DNA of 64,000 bases from Gp6-AA40 sp035649635 (GCA_035649635.1 DASRJE010000198.1:194724-258723); one strand, 5' to 3'. Shown: positions 44,589 through 53,902, counted from the stretch's first letter. Notes: a model not told the origin generated them from the sequence alone. Made by a program: numbers and translations.

Positions 44589-47336
44589 CTCGACCTTGTG
44601 CGGCAACGGCCGTGGCTCAACGGGGGCCACGGCACCGCGATCGCGCTGCGCCTTTTTCGACCATCGATACAGCACAGACCAGACGCCCAGAACCAGGACG
44701 ATCATCGCCGTCGTCGTCGTGACAGCGAGGGCGAGCAGGCCTCGCCATCCATACAGCTCCGGCGCCTCGTGGATGTTCAACGTCGCCGCCATCACGATAA
44801 CGATCGTCAGCAGCGCCTCGCCAATGAACGCGACCAGCTTAATCGAGGTCATCGCCGCGCAGAGCCATGTGATCAAGAGCGACGGATGTTCGTCCCGCTC
44901 GTGGAGCCTGAGGAATCGCAGGTGGCAGATGTCCTCGATGTAGTCGGCGGTCGCCGCCGTCAGCGGAACCGTCAGCCAGAGATTTCGCAACCACGTCCAC
45001 CCAAGCTGGAAGGCGCCGAACCACAGCCCGAACGCGAAGACGAGCGAATAGACCGGAATGAATCCGATGATGTCGCGATACAACGTCTCGCGCACGATGG
45101 CTCGCATCCGGCAATCCGTCGATTTGTGCGGCCGCCGGCCAGTGAGCATCGAGCACCAGCGATCGAGGCAGTTGGTGACCTGACGAGGTGACGTGCGGAC
45201 CTGGAGCCGGACGATCGATCCCAGGTGGGCGCGTGTCATCGGCCGCCCTGCCCACGACAGCGCATTCACGAAATAGATCAGGGCCAGTTGCAGCAGCAGC
45301 AACAGCCCCGCGAAACGCTCACCGTTCTCGGCAGGAGAGAAGAGAGGGACCTCGATGTGGAACGCCGGACGAGCGAATCGCCACACCTCGTACGCGATCA
45401 CGGTCGCCAGCATGATCACGGCACTCGAGATCACGGGTCCGATCACGGCGGACTGGATCACGATGCGCGCCGGTGGCGAGGGCGAGCGCGCGTACCAGTG
45501 ATTGAGCACGACACCAAGGCCAACGCCGAGGCCGGCCCCGAACGAGATGACGACCCAGTACCGGACCGGGTTGGTCGAATCGCGCAAAGCGTCCGCGAGC
45601 GAAGGCGTGCCCGCACCGATGGTTGCCAGATACACCACGACGCCGGCGGCGCCAAAGATGAACAGCACGACGCCGAGCGCGCGCGTAAAGTAGATCGAGT
45701 CGAGGAAGGCGCGCCGTGGCGGTGATTCGCCCCTCAGTGCGATCTTGAAACTCTGGGTGCTCTCGGTCCAATCGATCAACGCGAACAACCCCGCCGCAAT
45801 CGCCAGTAGCCACGCCGGCGGCGCGGACGTCCAGACGTTGAAGACCTTATCCACCACGAGGAAGCCGGCGGCGGCAACAGTTGCCCAAAGCAGGAGCCCC
45901 AGATATGGCTTGAAGCCATCGCCCATCCATAAGTGGTTCGTCCTCATCCACGCGAGCGATGCCATCACGCTGTCTGCGTGCCTGGCTGCGTGCCGCTTCG
46001 CGTACTCGACCAGGTTTGGCGGCGGATTCGATCGGCGCTCCCAGTAGCCCAACACGCTCTCGTCGACGTGTTCGTTGATGTTCGCGAGGATGAAACCGGG
46101 TTGGTTTTCGCTCGCACTGCGGTTGGCGCGCACCTCTGGGATTGGATCGATCGTGCGATAGCTGCGCTTCGCGCGCAGCACCGTCGTCCAGAATGGAGTC
46201 GCGAACTCGGCGTAGGAATCGCGCGGCCCCAGCCGCCCAATCGGCGACGGGACGACCTCGGTGACATGGTCGCAGATCAGGCCGGCGCGACGCGCACCAT
46301 CGAGCAGCCATTTGAGTGGTGCCTGCGCAAGCGGATTGCTTTGATAGCCGCCGCCGACGTTCGAGTGCGCGCCGACGAACCAGCGTTGTTCGATTCTGCC
46401 GGTCCACGCGGTGGCCACTGACGTCACCAGGTTATGTGCGCCACTCTGTTCGCGCGTCCGTCCCGACTGCGCGAGCCGACCGAGTTCGTCGGAGGGGTTG
46501 GGTCCGATATAGGCCACAAACGGCGTGTGACTGAAATTGCTTCGATGCTCGTCGATCGCCAGCGCATGCCGGCAATGCAGGATGAGGGTCGTCGGACGCA
46601 TGTTGTGATGCAGCGCGAGCCGGCTTTGGACTCCAGGAATCGCGAGTGCGTCCCATCCCACGGCGCCGACTGTGTCGTACACACCGAGATAAGTGATCTG
46701 CACGCGCCGAGACCAGCGAACGAGCAGTTCTTCGGTGTCGTTCAAATCATTGACACGCAGACCCGGCACCCGATTGGTGCGCTTCGCTGTCTGGATTTCG
46801 TCCTTGCGGATCGACCATGGATCCCACACGAGGTCCGGGAGACGCCTGAATTCCGGGGCCGGTTCACCGAAGAGGGCAGTCAGCGGCCCGGTATGGTGTT
46901 CGTGTTGGCGTCCGAGCAGGCAGTAGTTCTGCCAGAGTTGGTTGACGGTCAGTGGCGCACCACGGCGGAGCAAGCCGCACGTGCTGATGAAGCCGACGAG
47001 CGATCGCGCCGTGAACGCGCCGCGGCTGAAGCCGAATATGTAGATCTCGTCGGCAGGCTTGAGCGGGTTGGCGTCCTCGAAGTTCTGAACCAGCCAGTTG
47101 TACGCCGCACGAACGTTGGTTTCGAGCCCGAAGCCGAAACCACCGCCCGTGATCTTGTCCAGGGGGCCTGTCCCGACGCCCTCGAGATAAAACTTGATTT
47201 GTGTGACCGTGTCGGTGCCGAGCGGGTGGTCACGACACTCCGTCGCAAGCCCGAAATGATGCAGGACGTTCGTGGAGTCGTCGCGATTGTTCCACGTGCC
47301 GTCCAGGCAGAGCGCCAGCCGTCGAATTGCGGTCAT
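44577..47336 (-). CDS. DUF2235 alpha/beta hydrolase with membrane tail
   Basis: A 919-residue protein. The N-terminal half (about 1-420) is a DUF2235 hydrolase: RRLALCLDGTWNN, VGTGPLDKITGG and the nucleophile elbow GFSRGAF near residue 100. This family includes Tle1-type phospholipases. The C-terminal half (about 480-900) has roughly nine hydrophobic segments, so the protein is an integral membrane protein, unlike soluble secreted effectors. No VgrG, PAAR or immunity-like gene is adjacent, which argues against a type VI effector. A membrane lipid or ester hydrolase is the cautious call. Confidence 0.85.
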   Translation of the reverse strand: MTAIRRLALCLDGTWNNRDDSTNVLHHFGLATECRDHPLGTDTVTQIKFYLEGVGTGPLDKITGGGFGFGLETNVRAAYNWLVQNFEDANPLKPADEIYIFGFSRGAFTARSLVGFISTCGLLRRGAPLTVNQLWQNYCLLGRQHEHHTGPLTALFGEPAPEFRRLPDLVWDPWSIRKDEIQTAKRTNRVPGLRVNDLNDTEELLVRWSRRVQITYLGVYDTVGAVGWDALAIPGVQSRLALHHNMRPTTLILHCRHALAIDEHRSNFSHTPFVAYIGPNPSDELGRLAQSGRTREQSGAHNLVTSVATAWTGRIEQRWFVGAHSNVGGGYQSNPLAQAPLKWLLDGARRAGLICDHVTEVVPSPIGRLGPRDSYAEFATPFWTTVLRAKRSYRTIDPIPEVRANRSASENQPGFILANINEHVDESVLGYWERRSNPPPNLVEYAKRHAARHADSVMASLAWMRTNHLWMGDGFKPYLGLLLWATVAAAGFLVVDKVFNVWTSAPPAWLLAIAAGLFALIDWTESTQSFKIALRGESPPRRAFLDSIYFTRALGVVLFIFGAAGVVVYLATIGAGTPSLADALRDSTNPVRYWVVISFGAGLGVGLGVVLNHWYARSPSPPARIVIQSAVIGPVISSAVIMLATVIAYEVWRFARPAFHIEVPLFSPAENGERFAGLLLLLQLALIYFVNALSWAGRPMTRAHLGSIVRLQVRTSPRQVTNCLDRWCSMLTGRRPHKSTDCRMRAIVRETLYRDIIGFIPVYSLVFAFGLWFGAFQLGWTWLRNLWLTVPLTAATADYIEDICHLRFLRLHERDEHPSLLITWLCAAMTSIKLVAFIGEALLTIVIVMAATLNIHEAPELYGWRGLLALAVTTTTAMIVLVLGVWSVLYRWSKKAQRDRGAVAPVEPRPLPHKVEAGL

Positions 47337-47381
47337 GAAACGATGCGGGTCCGCAAGGTAACCCCCTCTTACTGCCCCCCC

Positions 47382-47448
47382 TAGACGTCTTGAACGGTCA
47401 GAATCCTTACGAACGAATCAAGCTTCTGCGATACGTTCAAGACGTCTA
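47382..47448. repeat. 15-bp inverted repeat, 37-base spacer
   Basis: TAGACGTCTTGAACG at 47382-47396 is exactly complementary to CGTTCAAGACGTCTA at 47434-47448. It lies upstream of the DUF2235 gene and could be a regulator site or transposon-like end. Confidence 0.75.
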
Positions 47449-47449
47449 C

Positions 47450-47468
47450 GCCCGCCCGGAGGGCGGGC
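47450..47468. repeat. GC hairpin, 8-bp stem
   Basis: GCCCGCCC-GGA-GGGCGGGC is a perfect stem-loop that follows the 15-bp inverted repeat by one base and is followed by AAAAG. On the minus strand, reading toward the DUF2235 gene, it would be preceded by T-rich sequence, so it is not a terminator in that direction. Confidence 0.6.
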
Positions 47469-47481
47469 AAAAGATACTGCC

Positions 47482-47535
47482 ATCTAGCGAGGCGGAGCCA
47501 CATGCTCGTCGATCTGAGGCGGCGCCTCGCTAGAT
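47482..47535. repeat. 13-bp inverted repeat
   Basis: ATCTAGCGAGGCG at 47482-47494 pairs exactly with CGCCTCGCTAGAT at 47523-47535, with a 28-base loop. It is the third inverted repeat in the 295-base spacer between two divergent genes. Confidence 0.7.
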
Positions 47536-47631
47536 TAGTGAACGAAGAAGCGGATCCGTATCGAATAGAAAAGCGTTCGCGTTGACCGGGCCCCGGGCGG
47601 GGGCTACACTGCCCGCCTCCAAGGAGGCACC

Positions 47632-48090
47632 GTGCAGCATGTTATATCGGACCTGGTGAGCCGTTTCGAGCATGGCCGGCTCTCGCGACGGGAACTGATT
47701 CAGACGCTGACGGCCATGGCAGTGGCAGCGGGAACGTCGGCGTCAGCCGCTTCGCTCAAAGCCGGAAGCATCAATCACACCTCGGTGCTCGTGAGCGACA
47801 TGGCGCGCTCGATTGATTTCTACAATCGCGTCTTCGGCCTCTCGGTCATGAACGAGGACAAGGCGAACAAGATTTCCCGTCTTGGCACTGGCGGAAAGAT
47901 ACTGGTTTCGCTGCGAGTGGAGCCGCCGGCTGGGCTCATCGATCACTTCGCGATCGGGGTCGAGGGTTTCAATCGCGAGGCAGTAACGAAGGAACTGCAG
48001 AGCATGGGGCTCACGCCCCGTGAAAACCTGGAGTTCGGGTTCCATGTGAAAGACCCTGACGGCGCCAACGTGCAGATCACGGGAATCTGA
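47632..48090 (+). CDS. VOC-superfamily protein with Tat-like signal
   Basis: A 152-residue protein. Residues 16-45 include LSRRELIQTLTAMAVAAG, which resembles a twin-arginine export signal (SRRE then a mild hydrophobic stretch ending ASAA). The remaining 105 residues are one vicinal-oxygen-chelate (glyoxalase/dioxygenase) module: INHTSVLVSDMARSIDFYNR, then DHFAIGVEGF and KDPDGANVQITGI, giving candidate metal residues His, His and Asp/Glu. GTG 47632 is preceded by AAGGAGG at 4-5 bases. A folded export route would suit a metalloenzyme; its substrate is unknown. Confidence 0.85.
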   Translation: MQHVISDLVSRFEHGRLSRRELIQTLTAMAVAAGTSASAASLKAGSINHTSVLVSDMARSIDFYNRVFGLSVMNEDKANKISRLGTGGKILVSLRVEPPAGLIDHFAIGVEGFNREAVTKELQSMGLTPRENLEFGFHVKDPDGANVQITGI

Positions 48091-48274
48091 ACCTCATCAG
48101 CACCACTCGTGGTTTGACCTGCATCCTGACGCGGCCCAATACACGGAAATGCGCGTGTCGCTTCGCGCGGAGCAAGCCCGACGTTTGAATTCCTAGGCAC
48201 CAATCGTGCACGCGCGAACGGAGGCAGTCGCACTACACCTCAACCATCGCGTTCAGAGGTAAGGAGGCATTCAC

Positions 48275-48526
48275 ATGATTTGGGTGCTGGGCTGGATGCT
48301 TTTCGGGCTCATCGTCGGCGTCATCGCGAAGTTGGTCATGCCTGGACGTGATCCGGGCGGTATCTTCGTCACGATGTTGATCGGGATCGTCGGCGCCGTG
48401 CTGGGCGGATTCCTCGGACGCGCCCTCGGGTGGTATCAGCCGGGCGAGCCTGCCGGGTTCTTTGTCGCGACGCTGGGGGCGATCCTGTTGCTGTTCATTT
48501 ACCGCAAAGCCTTCCGACCGGTTTAG
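48275..48526 (+). CDS. GlsB/YeaQ/YmgE family membrane protein
   Basis: An 83-residue protein with three membrane helices. MLFGLIVGVIAKLVMPGRDP is the family's N-terminal motif, and a glycine-rich second helix (GIVGAVLGGFLGRALG) follows. Members are general stress-linked membrane proteins formerly named transglycosylase-associated. TAAGGAGG lies 8 bases before the ATG. Confidence 0.93.
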   Translation: MIWVLGWMLFGLIVGVIAKLVMPGRDPGGIFVTMLIGIVGAVLGGFLGRALGWYQPGEPAGFFVATLGAILLLFIYRKAFRPV

Positions 48527-48534
48527 AGTCCGAT

Positions 48535-48559
48535 GACCGGAGCCGAAACGGCTCCGGTC
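48535..48559. terminator. 11-bp hairpin between convergent genes
   Basis: GACCGGAGCCG-AAA-CGGCTCCGGTC is a perfect stem 9 bases after the GlsB stop and 8 bases before the stop of the convergent DUF1003 gene. It probably ends both transcripts. Confidence 0.7.
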
Positions 48560-48566
48560 CTTCGTG

Positions 48567-49283
48567 CTATGCGCTGGCGCGACGTGTCTTCTTGATCGGC
48601 TTGTCTGGCTCCTTTGCCTGTGTTGGCTCCTCTGCAAATTCCTCCATCCTGTCGGCCAGTGTTTGCACGTCAGTTTTCTTGACGAGGTCGCGGATCTGGG
48701 CGGACGTCAGCGATACGGGGATGTCGAGGTGACGCGCGATGTCCTGGAGCAATTGCAGGACCGCCGTCATCTCACGCTCGGCGAGCAGATCGATCTGAAG
48801 GTCGAGGTTGGAACGCTTGTCGGCTTGCGCCGTCAATCTGTTCTGGCTTGCGAGCACGAAGAGCGAAAGGAAGATCGCTTCGAGCGACACGGTCATCGTC
48901 AGGAACTGAAACGGGAACGGATCGAATGGCTTGATGCCGGGGATCAACGACAGATTGGCAAGCACCCATAAGGTGAACCACACGACATGGAGGACCAGCA
49001 TCCGGCCACTCGCGGAGATGCGTGTGATTTCGTCACTGATCCGCTCGGCACGCGAGCGGTGGTGGACCGAGGCCCGCTCCCAGGTCTTGATCGTTTTGAT
49101 GTTCTCGTCGAGCGCCCGAGGTTCTCCTTCGCTTTCACCCGAGAGCTGAGCCTGAGACGTGCCGCGTTTGCGGGTTGCCACGACGCGCTGAGTGCATGAG
49201 TCAAGCCAGTCAGGTAAGAGGGTCGGAAGGCAGGTCCTGATTTCCGGACCCGCCGCGGTCGCACGACAGGCGAGACACACCAA
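48567..49283 (-). CDS. DUF1003 membrane protein
   Basis: Up to 238 residues. The conserved DUF1003 core runs from about residue 70: ERISDEITRISASGRMLVLH, then two membrane helices with WFTLWVLANL, FDPFPFQFLTMTVSLEAIFL and SQNRLTAQADKRSNLDLQ. A charged tail with many Lys/Glu ends the protein. Function is unknown. The exact start is unclear: the first 35 residues look less conserved, and a later GTG near 49185 is possible, but neither has a good ribosome site. Confidence 0.88.
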   Translation of the reverse strand: MVCLACRATAAGPEIRTCLPTLLPDWLDSCTQRVVATRKRGTSQAQLSGESEGEPRALDENIKTIKTWERASVHHRSRAERISDEITRISASGRMLVLHVVWFTLWVLANLSLIPGIKPFDPFPFQFLTMTVSLEAIFLSLFVLASQNRLTAQADKRSNLDLQIDLLAEREMTAVLQLLQDIARHLDIPVSLTSAQIRDLVKKTDVQTLADRMEEFAEEPTQAKEPDKPIKKTRRASA

Positions 49284-49380
49284 TCAACGCCTGTCGTTTT
49301 TGCAACCGCCGAGTCGCGTGCCGATGAATGCGGATTCTGCGCGACTCGCCGAGCCGTCGCCCAATTACGGAGCTTTTGGT

Positions 49381-49959
49381 CTATTTACGCGATTTCTGCA
49401 CTCGAGCTGTCGACGGCGGGACGTGTCCCTTGAGTCGCATATAAACGATGATGTTGCCGTAGTGCTCGTTGTTGTGAGCCGTGTTGAACACCAGAAGTGA
49501 GCCGCGTCCCGTCTGCGTTCCACCAGTCGGTGAGGCGGCCTTCACCAGTTGGTTGAAGTTGGCGTCCGTCGTCGACCCATACACCTCGTCGCAATACGCC
49601 AACGACTCATTCAACGCTTTCACGAGCGCGGCCTTTTCCGTCACCTTCTCGTAGTTCTGCCCGCCGAATTGTGGTTGTTCGCCTTTCGCCTGGGCGCAGA
49701 AGTAGAAGTTGCCGAAGATGACGTGGCCGATGAGTTGTGCGAAGGTGCGGACCTCTGGCGTCGGTTTGAATGAATACTCGTCGGCCGGCATGCTCTCGGC
49801 CGCCTCGGCGAGGTTGCGCCGAATCGTCGCATGCATGCCCTTCGCCACGGCGGCCAGCGACGGCGAGGCCACTTCGCCAAAGCCACCGTCACTCGTTTGT
49901 GCCACGGCAGGCGCGGACACGCCAATCAGGCAGATCGCGAACAGCAGTTTCCTCAACAT
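49381..49959 (-). CDS. secreted DinB-family protein
   Basis: A 192-residue protein with a signal peptide (about 1-20, ending AVAQ). The remainder is a DinB/DfsB-like four-helix bundle with AQLIGHVIFGNFYFC and NTAHNNEHYGNIIVYMRL, which keep the metal-type histidines. DinB proteins are often metal-dependent transferases using small thiols; exported versions are common in Acidobacteriota with unknown substrate. AAAGGAA precedes the ATG. It follows the ADOP permease gene on the same strand, 34 bases away. Confidence 0.88.
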   Translation of the reverse strand: MLRKLLFAICLIGVSAPAVAQTSDGGFGEVASPSLAAVAKGMHATIRRNLAEAAESMPADEYSFKPTPEVRTFAQLIGHVIFGNFYFCAQAKGEQPQFGGQNYEKVTEKAALVKALNESLAYCDEVYGSTTDANFNQLVKAASPTGGTQTGRGSLLVFNTAHNNEHYGNIIVYMRLKGHVPPSTARVQKSRK

Positions 49960-49993
49960 ATCGATTCCTTTCAGCGAACCGTCGCCACAGATT

Positions 49994-52459
49994 CTAGTCT
50001 TGACGCAGGGCGACTAGCGGATCGATACGGGCCGCGCGCCGCGCGGGGATGTACGCGGCGAGTGCCACGACCATCAATACGACAGGAACAATCGTCAGAT
50101 AGGTGACCGCATCTCCGCCAGTCCCTGGAAACGCCCCCTGAATGAGACCTCCCACTCCGGCGCTGGCAGCGACCCCGGCAGCGATACCGATGAAAGACGG
50201 CAGCGAACCCTGACGCAGGATCATCTGAAGGACCGATGTTGGCAGCGCGCCCATTGCCATCCGAATTCCGATCTCGCGCGTTCTGCGGCTGACGGCGTAC
50301 GCCATCAGGGCGTACAAGCCAACGAGCGCCAGCGCGAGCCCCATGATGCCCATCAGGGCAATTGTCCGGACGACTACGGTATTCAGGTTCTTGGCATTCG
50401 CGTAATAGAACGCTTCCATCGTCCTCATCGAGAGGATCGGCACGTCGCGATCGGTTTCCGATATGGCGGCGCGCATCTCGCCGGCGATCGCGGCCGATTC
50501 AGTTTCTGTTCTCACGACGAGGGTGCTTCGGGTCGACGGGTTCTGCAGCCGGGGCAGGTACAGAAAGGGTGTCGAAGTCGCGGTGAACAGGCGAAACTTC
50601 GTGTCTTCAGCCACGCCGACAACCTCGGCGAAGGCTCCATCCTGACTCGTGACGCGAATCCGCTTGCCGATCGGATCGTCGCCCGGCCAGTACCGCCGTG
50701 CCATGCCTCGGCTGACGATCGCGACTCGCGGTGCGTCCGGCGTGTCGTTCACCCGGAATGCTCGACCGCTGATGATCGCGATGCCGATGGTGTCGAAATA
50801 GGCATCGTCAACACGCGCAGCCGTGACGTTAAGGCTCTCGACGCCCGGCGGCAGAACGACGCCTTCCGGCACGATCCCCACTGATCCGCCTCCGTCCTGA
50901 TTGAGGGGCACAAACGATGTCAGCGCGACCGATGTCACGCCTGGAATCGCTGCCGCGCGATCCTTCAGGAGTTGATAGAACATGTCGCTTTGGCGTTGGT
51001 CGTACTGCGCGAAGCTGGGATCGAGATTCGTGAGCAGGATGTGATCGGTCCGGAATCCGGGCCCACGTCCGTATTCGGCCTCGAAGGCGCGATAAAAGGA
51101 CGACGCCACTGTCAGCAGTACGAGTGTGAGCGCAATCTGCGAAGCCACGAGCCCGTGGCGGCCCCAGAGACGCGCGGTTCGAGACGCGGGCGACGTCGTG
51201 TTTCGAAGCGCAGTGGTCAGATCGCGCGATCGCGTGCTGCGCCATGCCGGGATCACGCTCGAAAGCAGGGCGCTGATGGCGGCGACCACGAGCCCGACAA
51301 CGAGCGCCCGCTGATCCAGCTCGTATACCAATCTCACGCGGGCATCGCTGACGATCTGGAACTGCTGGAATGAAAGGATTCCGCCGTAGCCAAGGGCGAG
51401 ACCGGCCAATGCGCCCATGCCCGCGATTAAGGTGCTCTCCGTGATCATCTGACGCATCAACCGCCCGCGGCTGCCGCCGATGGCGAGCCGCAACGCGATC
51501 TCGCGTGCCCGCACCGGCGCGCGGCTCGTGAGCAGCCCAGCGACGTTGGCGCACGCAACCAGCAGGACTGCGATGGCCAGGCCGATGAGGATGACGCCGA
51601 GCGCCGCGACAGGAGCGTACTCGGAGAATCGCGCGTCCATCTCGCGCCGCATCAGGAAGCCGTGGCGCTCGTTCGTCGCCGGGTATTCCTGCTGTAACAC
51701 GCCGGCGATGCGTTCAACCTCGAGGCGCGCCTGTTCGAGCGACGCCTCAGGTTTCAGTCTGCCGATCACTCGGATCGTCCGACGATCGCGCTGCTCCAGG
51801 ATTCGAGGTGATGCGTCCGTATTGAGCGTCTGCAACATGGCGAGCGGCACATAGAAGGCCGCCATTACGAAGTGGTCGGCACCGGTGAAGCCCTCTGGCG
51901 CCACGCCAACGACGGTGAAAGCCCTGCCACTGATGCGGATTTCGCTGCCAACAATGCCGGGATCGCCGCCGAACTCGCTCCACGTCTCGTATGCGAGCAC
52001 GACGACGGCGTCGCGACCGGCGACGCGATCTTCATCGGGCAGGAACCAACGCCCCTGCGCCGGCCGAACGTGAAGGAGATCGAAGAAGTTCGCGCTGACC
52101 GCCTGCCCGAAGGTACCTTGTGCAGGTTCGTCGCGCGTCCGAGTAAGGCTGGCAACCATGCCGTCGATGGCCGCGAGCCCCTCGAAGCTTTGCGCGCGGG
52201 CGCGGAGATCGGCATAGTCGGGATACGAGAGCTCGATATTGCGGTCGTCGCCCGTGGGTGTCGTACCGGTGATCGTCACCAGCCCGCCCGCATCCGGGAT
52301 GGCCAACGGGCGAAAGATCAGGCCATCGGCGACGCTGAACATCGCGGCATTCGCGCCGACGCCGATGGCAATCGAGAGGATTGCCGTGAGGGAGAACCCT
52401 GGGTTCTTCGCCAGCATCCGCGCGCCGTGCCGCAGGTCTTGCCAAATGGTTTCGAGCAT
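49994..52459 (-). CDS. ADOP-type MacB-like ABC permease
   Basis: An 821-residue protein of the acidobacterial duplicated orphan permease (ADOP) kind: two MacB/FtsX cores in one chain. It opens with WQDLRHGARMLAKNPGFSLT and ALSIAIGVGANAAMF-like ILSIAIGVGANAAMFS. Each half has a periplasmic MacB_PCD domain followed by FtsX helices; the first FtsX core has SRAPVRAREIALRLAIGGSR and the last MAYAVSRRTREIGIRMAMGA. No ATP-binding subunit is adjacent, as is usual for the group. ATG 52459 is preferred to the upstream TTG because TAGGA lies 5-6 bases before it. Confidence 0.93.
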   Translation of the reverse strand: MLETIWQDLRHGARMLAKNPGFSLTAILSIAIGVGANAAMFSVADGLIFRPLAIPDAGGLVTITGTTPTGDDRNIELSYPDYADLRARAQSFEGLAAIDGMVASLTRTRDEPAQGTFGQAVSANFFDLLHVRPAQGRWFLPDEDRVAGRDAVVVLAYETWSEFGGDPGIVGSEIRISGRAFTVVGVAPEGFTGADHFVMAAFYVPLAMLQTLNTDASPRILEQRDRRTIRVIGRLKPEASLEQARLEVERIAGVLQQEYPATNERHGFLMRREMDARFSEYAPVAALGVILIGLAIAVLLVACANVAGLLTSRAPVRAREIALRLAIGGSRGRLMRQMITESTLIAGMGALAGLALGYGGILSFQQFQIVSDARVRLVYELDQRALVVGLVVAAISALLSSVIPAWRSTRSRDLTTALRNTTSPASRTARLWGRHGLVASQIALTLVLLTVASSFYRAFEAEYGRGPGFRTDHILLTNLDPSFAQYDQRQSDMFYQLLKDRAAAIPGVTSVALTSFVPLNQDGGGSVGIVPEGVVLPPGVESLNVTAARVDDAYFDTIGIAIISGRAFRVNDTPDAPRVAIVSRGMARRYWPGDDPIGKRIRVTSQDGAFAEVVGVAEDTKFRLFTATSTPFLYLPRLQNPSTRSTLVVRTETESAAIAGEMRAAISETDRDVPILSMRTMEAFYYANAKNLNTVVVRTIALMGIMGLALALVGLYALMAYAVSRRTREIGIRMAMGALPTSVLQMILRQGSLPSFIGIAAGVAASAGVGGLIQGAFPGTGGDAVTYLTIVPVVLMVVALAAYIPARRAARIDPLVALRQD

Positions 52460-52593
52460 CAAGTTCCTACCTCGTGACAGGTCTGGCGCCGGACCAAATC
52501 AAGGACCGTGCCGTAAGAGGTCCGTCCTCATTGACGTTTTATGGGCGGCAAAAATTTCACCCGGCCCGAGAGCTGTTCGTCCTTGGGACGACG

Positions 52594-52614
52594 GCGTCCG
52601 CTTTCAGCGGACGC
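52594..52614. repeat. 9-bp hairpin in spacer
   Basis: GCGTCCGCT-TTC-AGCGGACGC lies in the 262-base spacer between the permease start and the glycine-zipper gene. It shares its design with the hairpins at 16676 and 56050. Confidence 0.6.
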
Positions 52615-52721
52615 GCCGCTTTTCAACGGCTCATTTCAGCCTTTTTCAGCGATCGCCTCAAGACGCGCGCTCGCCTCGTCGGCTACCGTGGCCAGCAGGA
52701 GAAGGGCAAGAGGTGGCATCA

Positions 52722-53171
52722 ATGGTTCGAACTATCCCGGTTGGAATTGCGGCGATGCTCTGTTTCTCGACGATGGCAGCGGCACAGTCCGCGAGCGAAC
52801 GGCTGGGACAGCAGCAGTCGGCCAGTCTGTTTCGTGACCTCAAGCTCGAGGACATTCTCGACGACAAGGACGTCACCATCGTGGTGACTCCTGGGGCGTC
52901 GTGCACGCCATCGGTGAAACGAATCGAGCGCCGTCGTCGAGACCCTGTGTGGAACGGCGTGCTCATTGGCGCGGGAGCGGGCGCGCTTGCCGGATTTGGC
53001 TTCGGGAGGTCGCTCGATTCACCGACCTGCCCGCGTTCCGGCACCGAGTGCGGCCAAGGCGCGATGATGGGTACGGCCGGTGGTGCATTCTGGGGTGCCA
53101 TCGGCGGATGGATCACCGACGCGCTTATTCGCAAGCGAGAGACGATCTATCTTCCTCAGGACCCGCAGTGA
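52722..53171 (+). CDS. secreted glycine-zipper protein
   Basis: A 149-residue protein with a signal peptide (about 1-22, ending AAAQ). A basic stretch RIERRRRDP precedes glycine-zipper helices, GVLIGAGAGALAGFGFG and MMGTAGGAFWGAIGGWI, which could insert into or pack at a membrane. No enzyme motif is seen. Its last 16 bases overlap the convergent rsmE gene. Confidence 0.8.
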   Translation: MVRTIPVGIAAMLCFSTMAAAQSASERLGQQQSASLFRDLKLEDILDDKDVTIVVTPGASCTPSVKRIERRRRDPVWNGVLIGAGAGALAGFGFGRSLDSPTCPRSGTECGQGAMMGTAGGAFWGAIGGWITDALIRKRETIYLPQDPQ

Positions 53172-53902
53172 ACTGGTAAGGCCGCGTGCGTAATCGCGAG
53201 GAGCGCCGTGCACGCCGTGTCTACCCGCAGCGTGCGCGCCCCAAGCCCCACGCGATGGAAGCCGTGCGCCTCGAGAAGTGAGAGTTCGAAGTCATTCCAG
53301 CCGCCCTCAGGGCCGATTGCCAGGAGCACGCGCCGGTCGCGATGGTCGGACAGCGCAGCGCTAATGGAGGTGGCGCCGCTCGGATCCGCGACGAGGCGAA
53401 TGCCGTCGCTGAAGAATCCGTCGAGGTGATCTTCCACCAGGATCCTGAACTGCCGATGTATCGAGACGATTGGCAGCCGCGTGTCGCGTGCCTGTTGCAA
53501 TCCTTCGATGAGGAGCGGGCGATAGCACGCTTCCGTGAGAACGTGCGTATCGAAGTAGTGTCGTTCCACTCGCTCGGCATTCGTCAGGATGATGCGGCCG
53601 ACACCGAGCGCGGCGAACTGTGCCCACAGCCGTCGCATCACCTTGGGCCGCGGCAAGGCGAGGAGCACATCGACTCGAGGTCGCGGAGGTATTTCCGGCT
53701 CGAACATGCAGCGCATTGTCACCTGACTATCGCGGGCCATCTCTACGGTTCCAACACCGAGCGCTCCATCGAGAAACCCCACGCGAACAGCCTGGCCCGG
53801 TGTCACGCGCAGCACGTTCAACAGATGAGTCGCGCGAGCGTCAGAGAGCGACACCGTGTCAGCGCCGATGACGTCGCGTTCGTCGACAAGGATCAGGTTC
53901 AC
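53156..53902 (-). CDS. rsmE: 16S rRNA m3U1498 methyltransferase
   Basis: A 248-residue SPOUT methyltransferase. The N-terminal PUA-like part contains HLLNVLRVTPGQAVRVGFLD. The knotted C-terminal domain has AIGPEGGWNDFE and LGARTLRVDTACTALLA, the SAM-binding signature of RsmE, which methylates N3 of U1498 in 16S rRNA. The likely start is GTG 53902. It overlaps the convergent glycine-zipper gene by 16 bases. Confidence 0.95.
   Translation of the reverse strand: MNLILVDERDVIGADTVSLSDARATHLLNVLRVTPGQAVRVGFLDGALGVGTVEMARDSQVTMRCMFEPEIPPRPRVDVLLALPRPKVMRRLWAQFAALGVGRIILTNAERVERHYFDTHVLTEACYRPLLIEGLQQARDTRLPIVSIHRQFRILVEDHLDGFFSDGIRLVADPSGATSISAALSDHRDRRVLLAIGPEGGWNDFELSLLEAHGFHRVGLGARTLRVDTACTALLAITHAALPVHCGS

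Noticed and set aside
44577..47336. Type VI secretion lipase effector
   Set aside because: The long membrane domain and the absence of VgrG, PAAR, adaptor or immunity genes make this unlikely.
47450..47468. GC hairpin as terminator of the VOC or DUF2235 gene
   Set aside because: It lies upstream of both divergent starts, so it cannot end either transcript.
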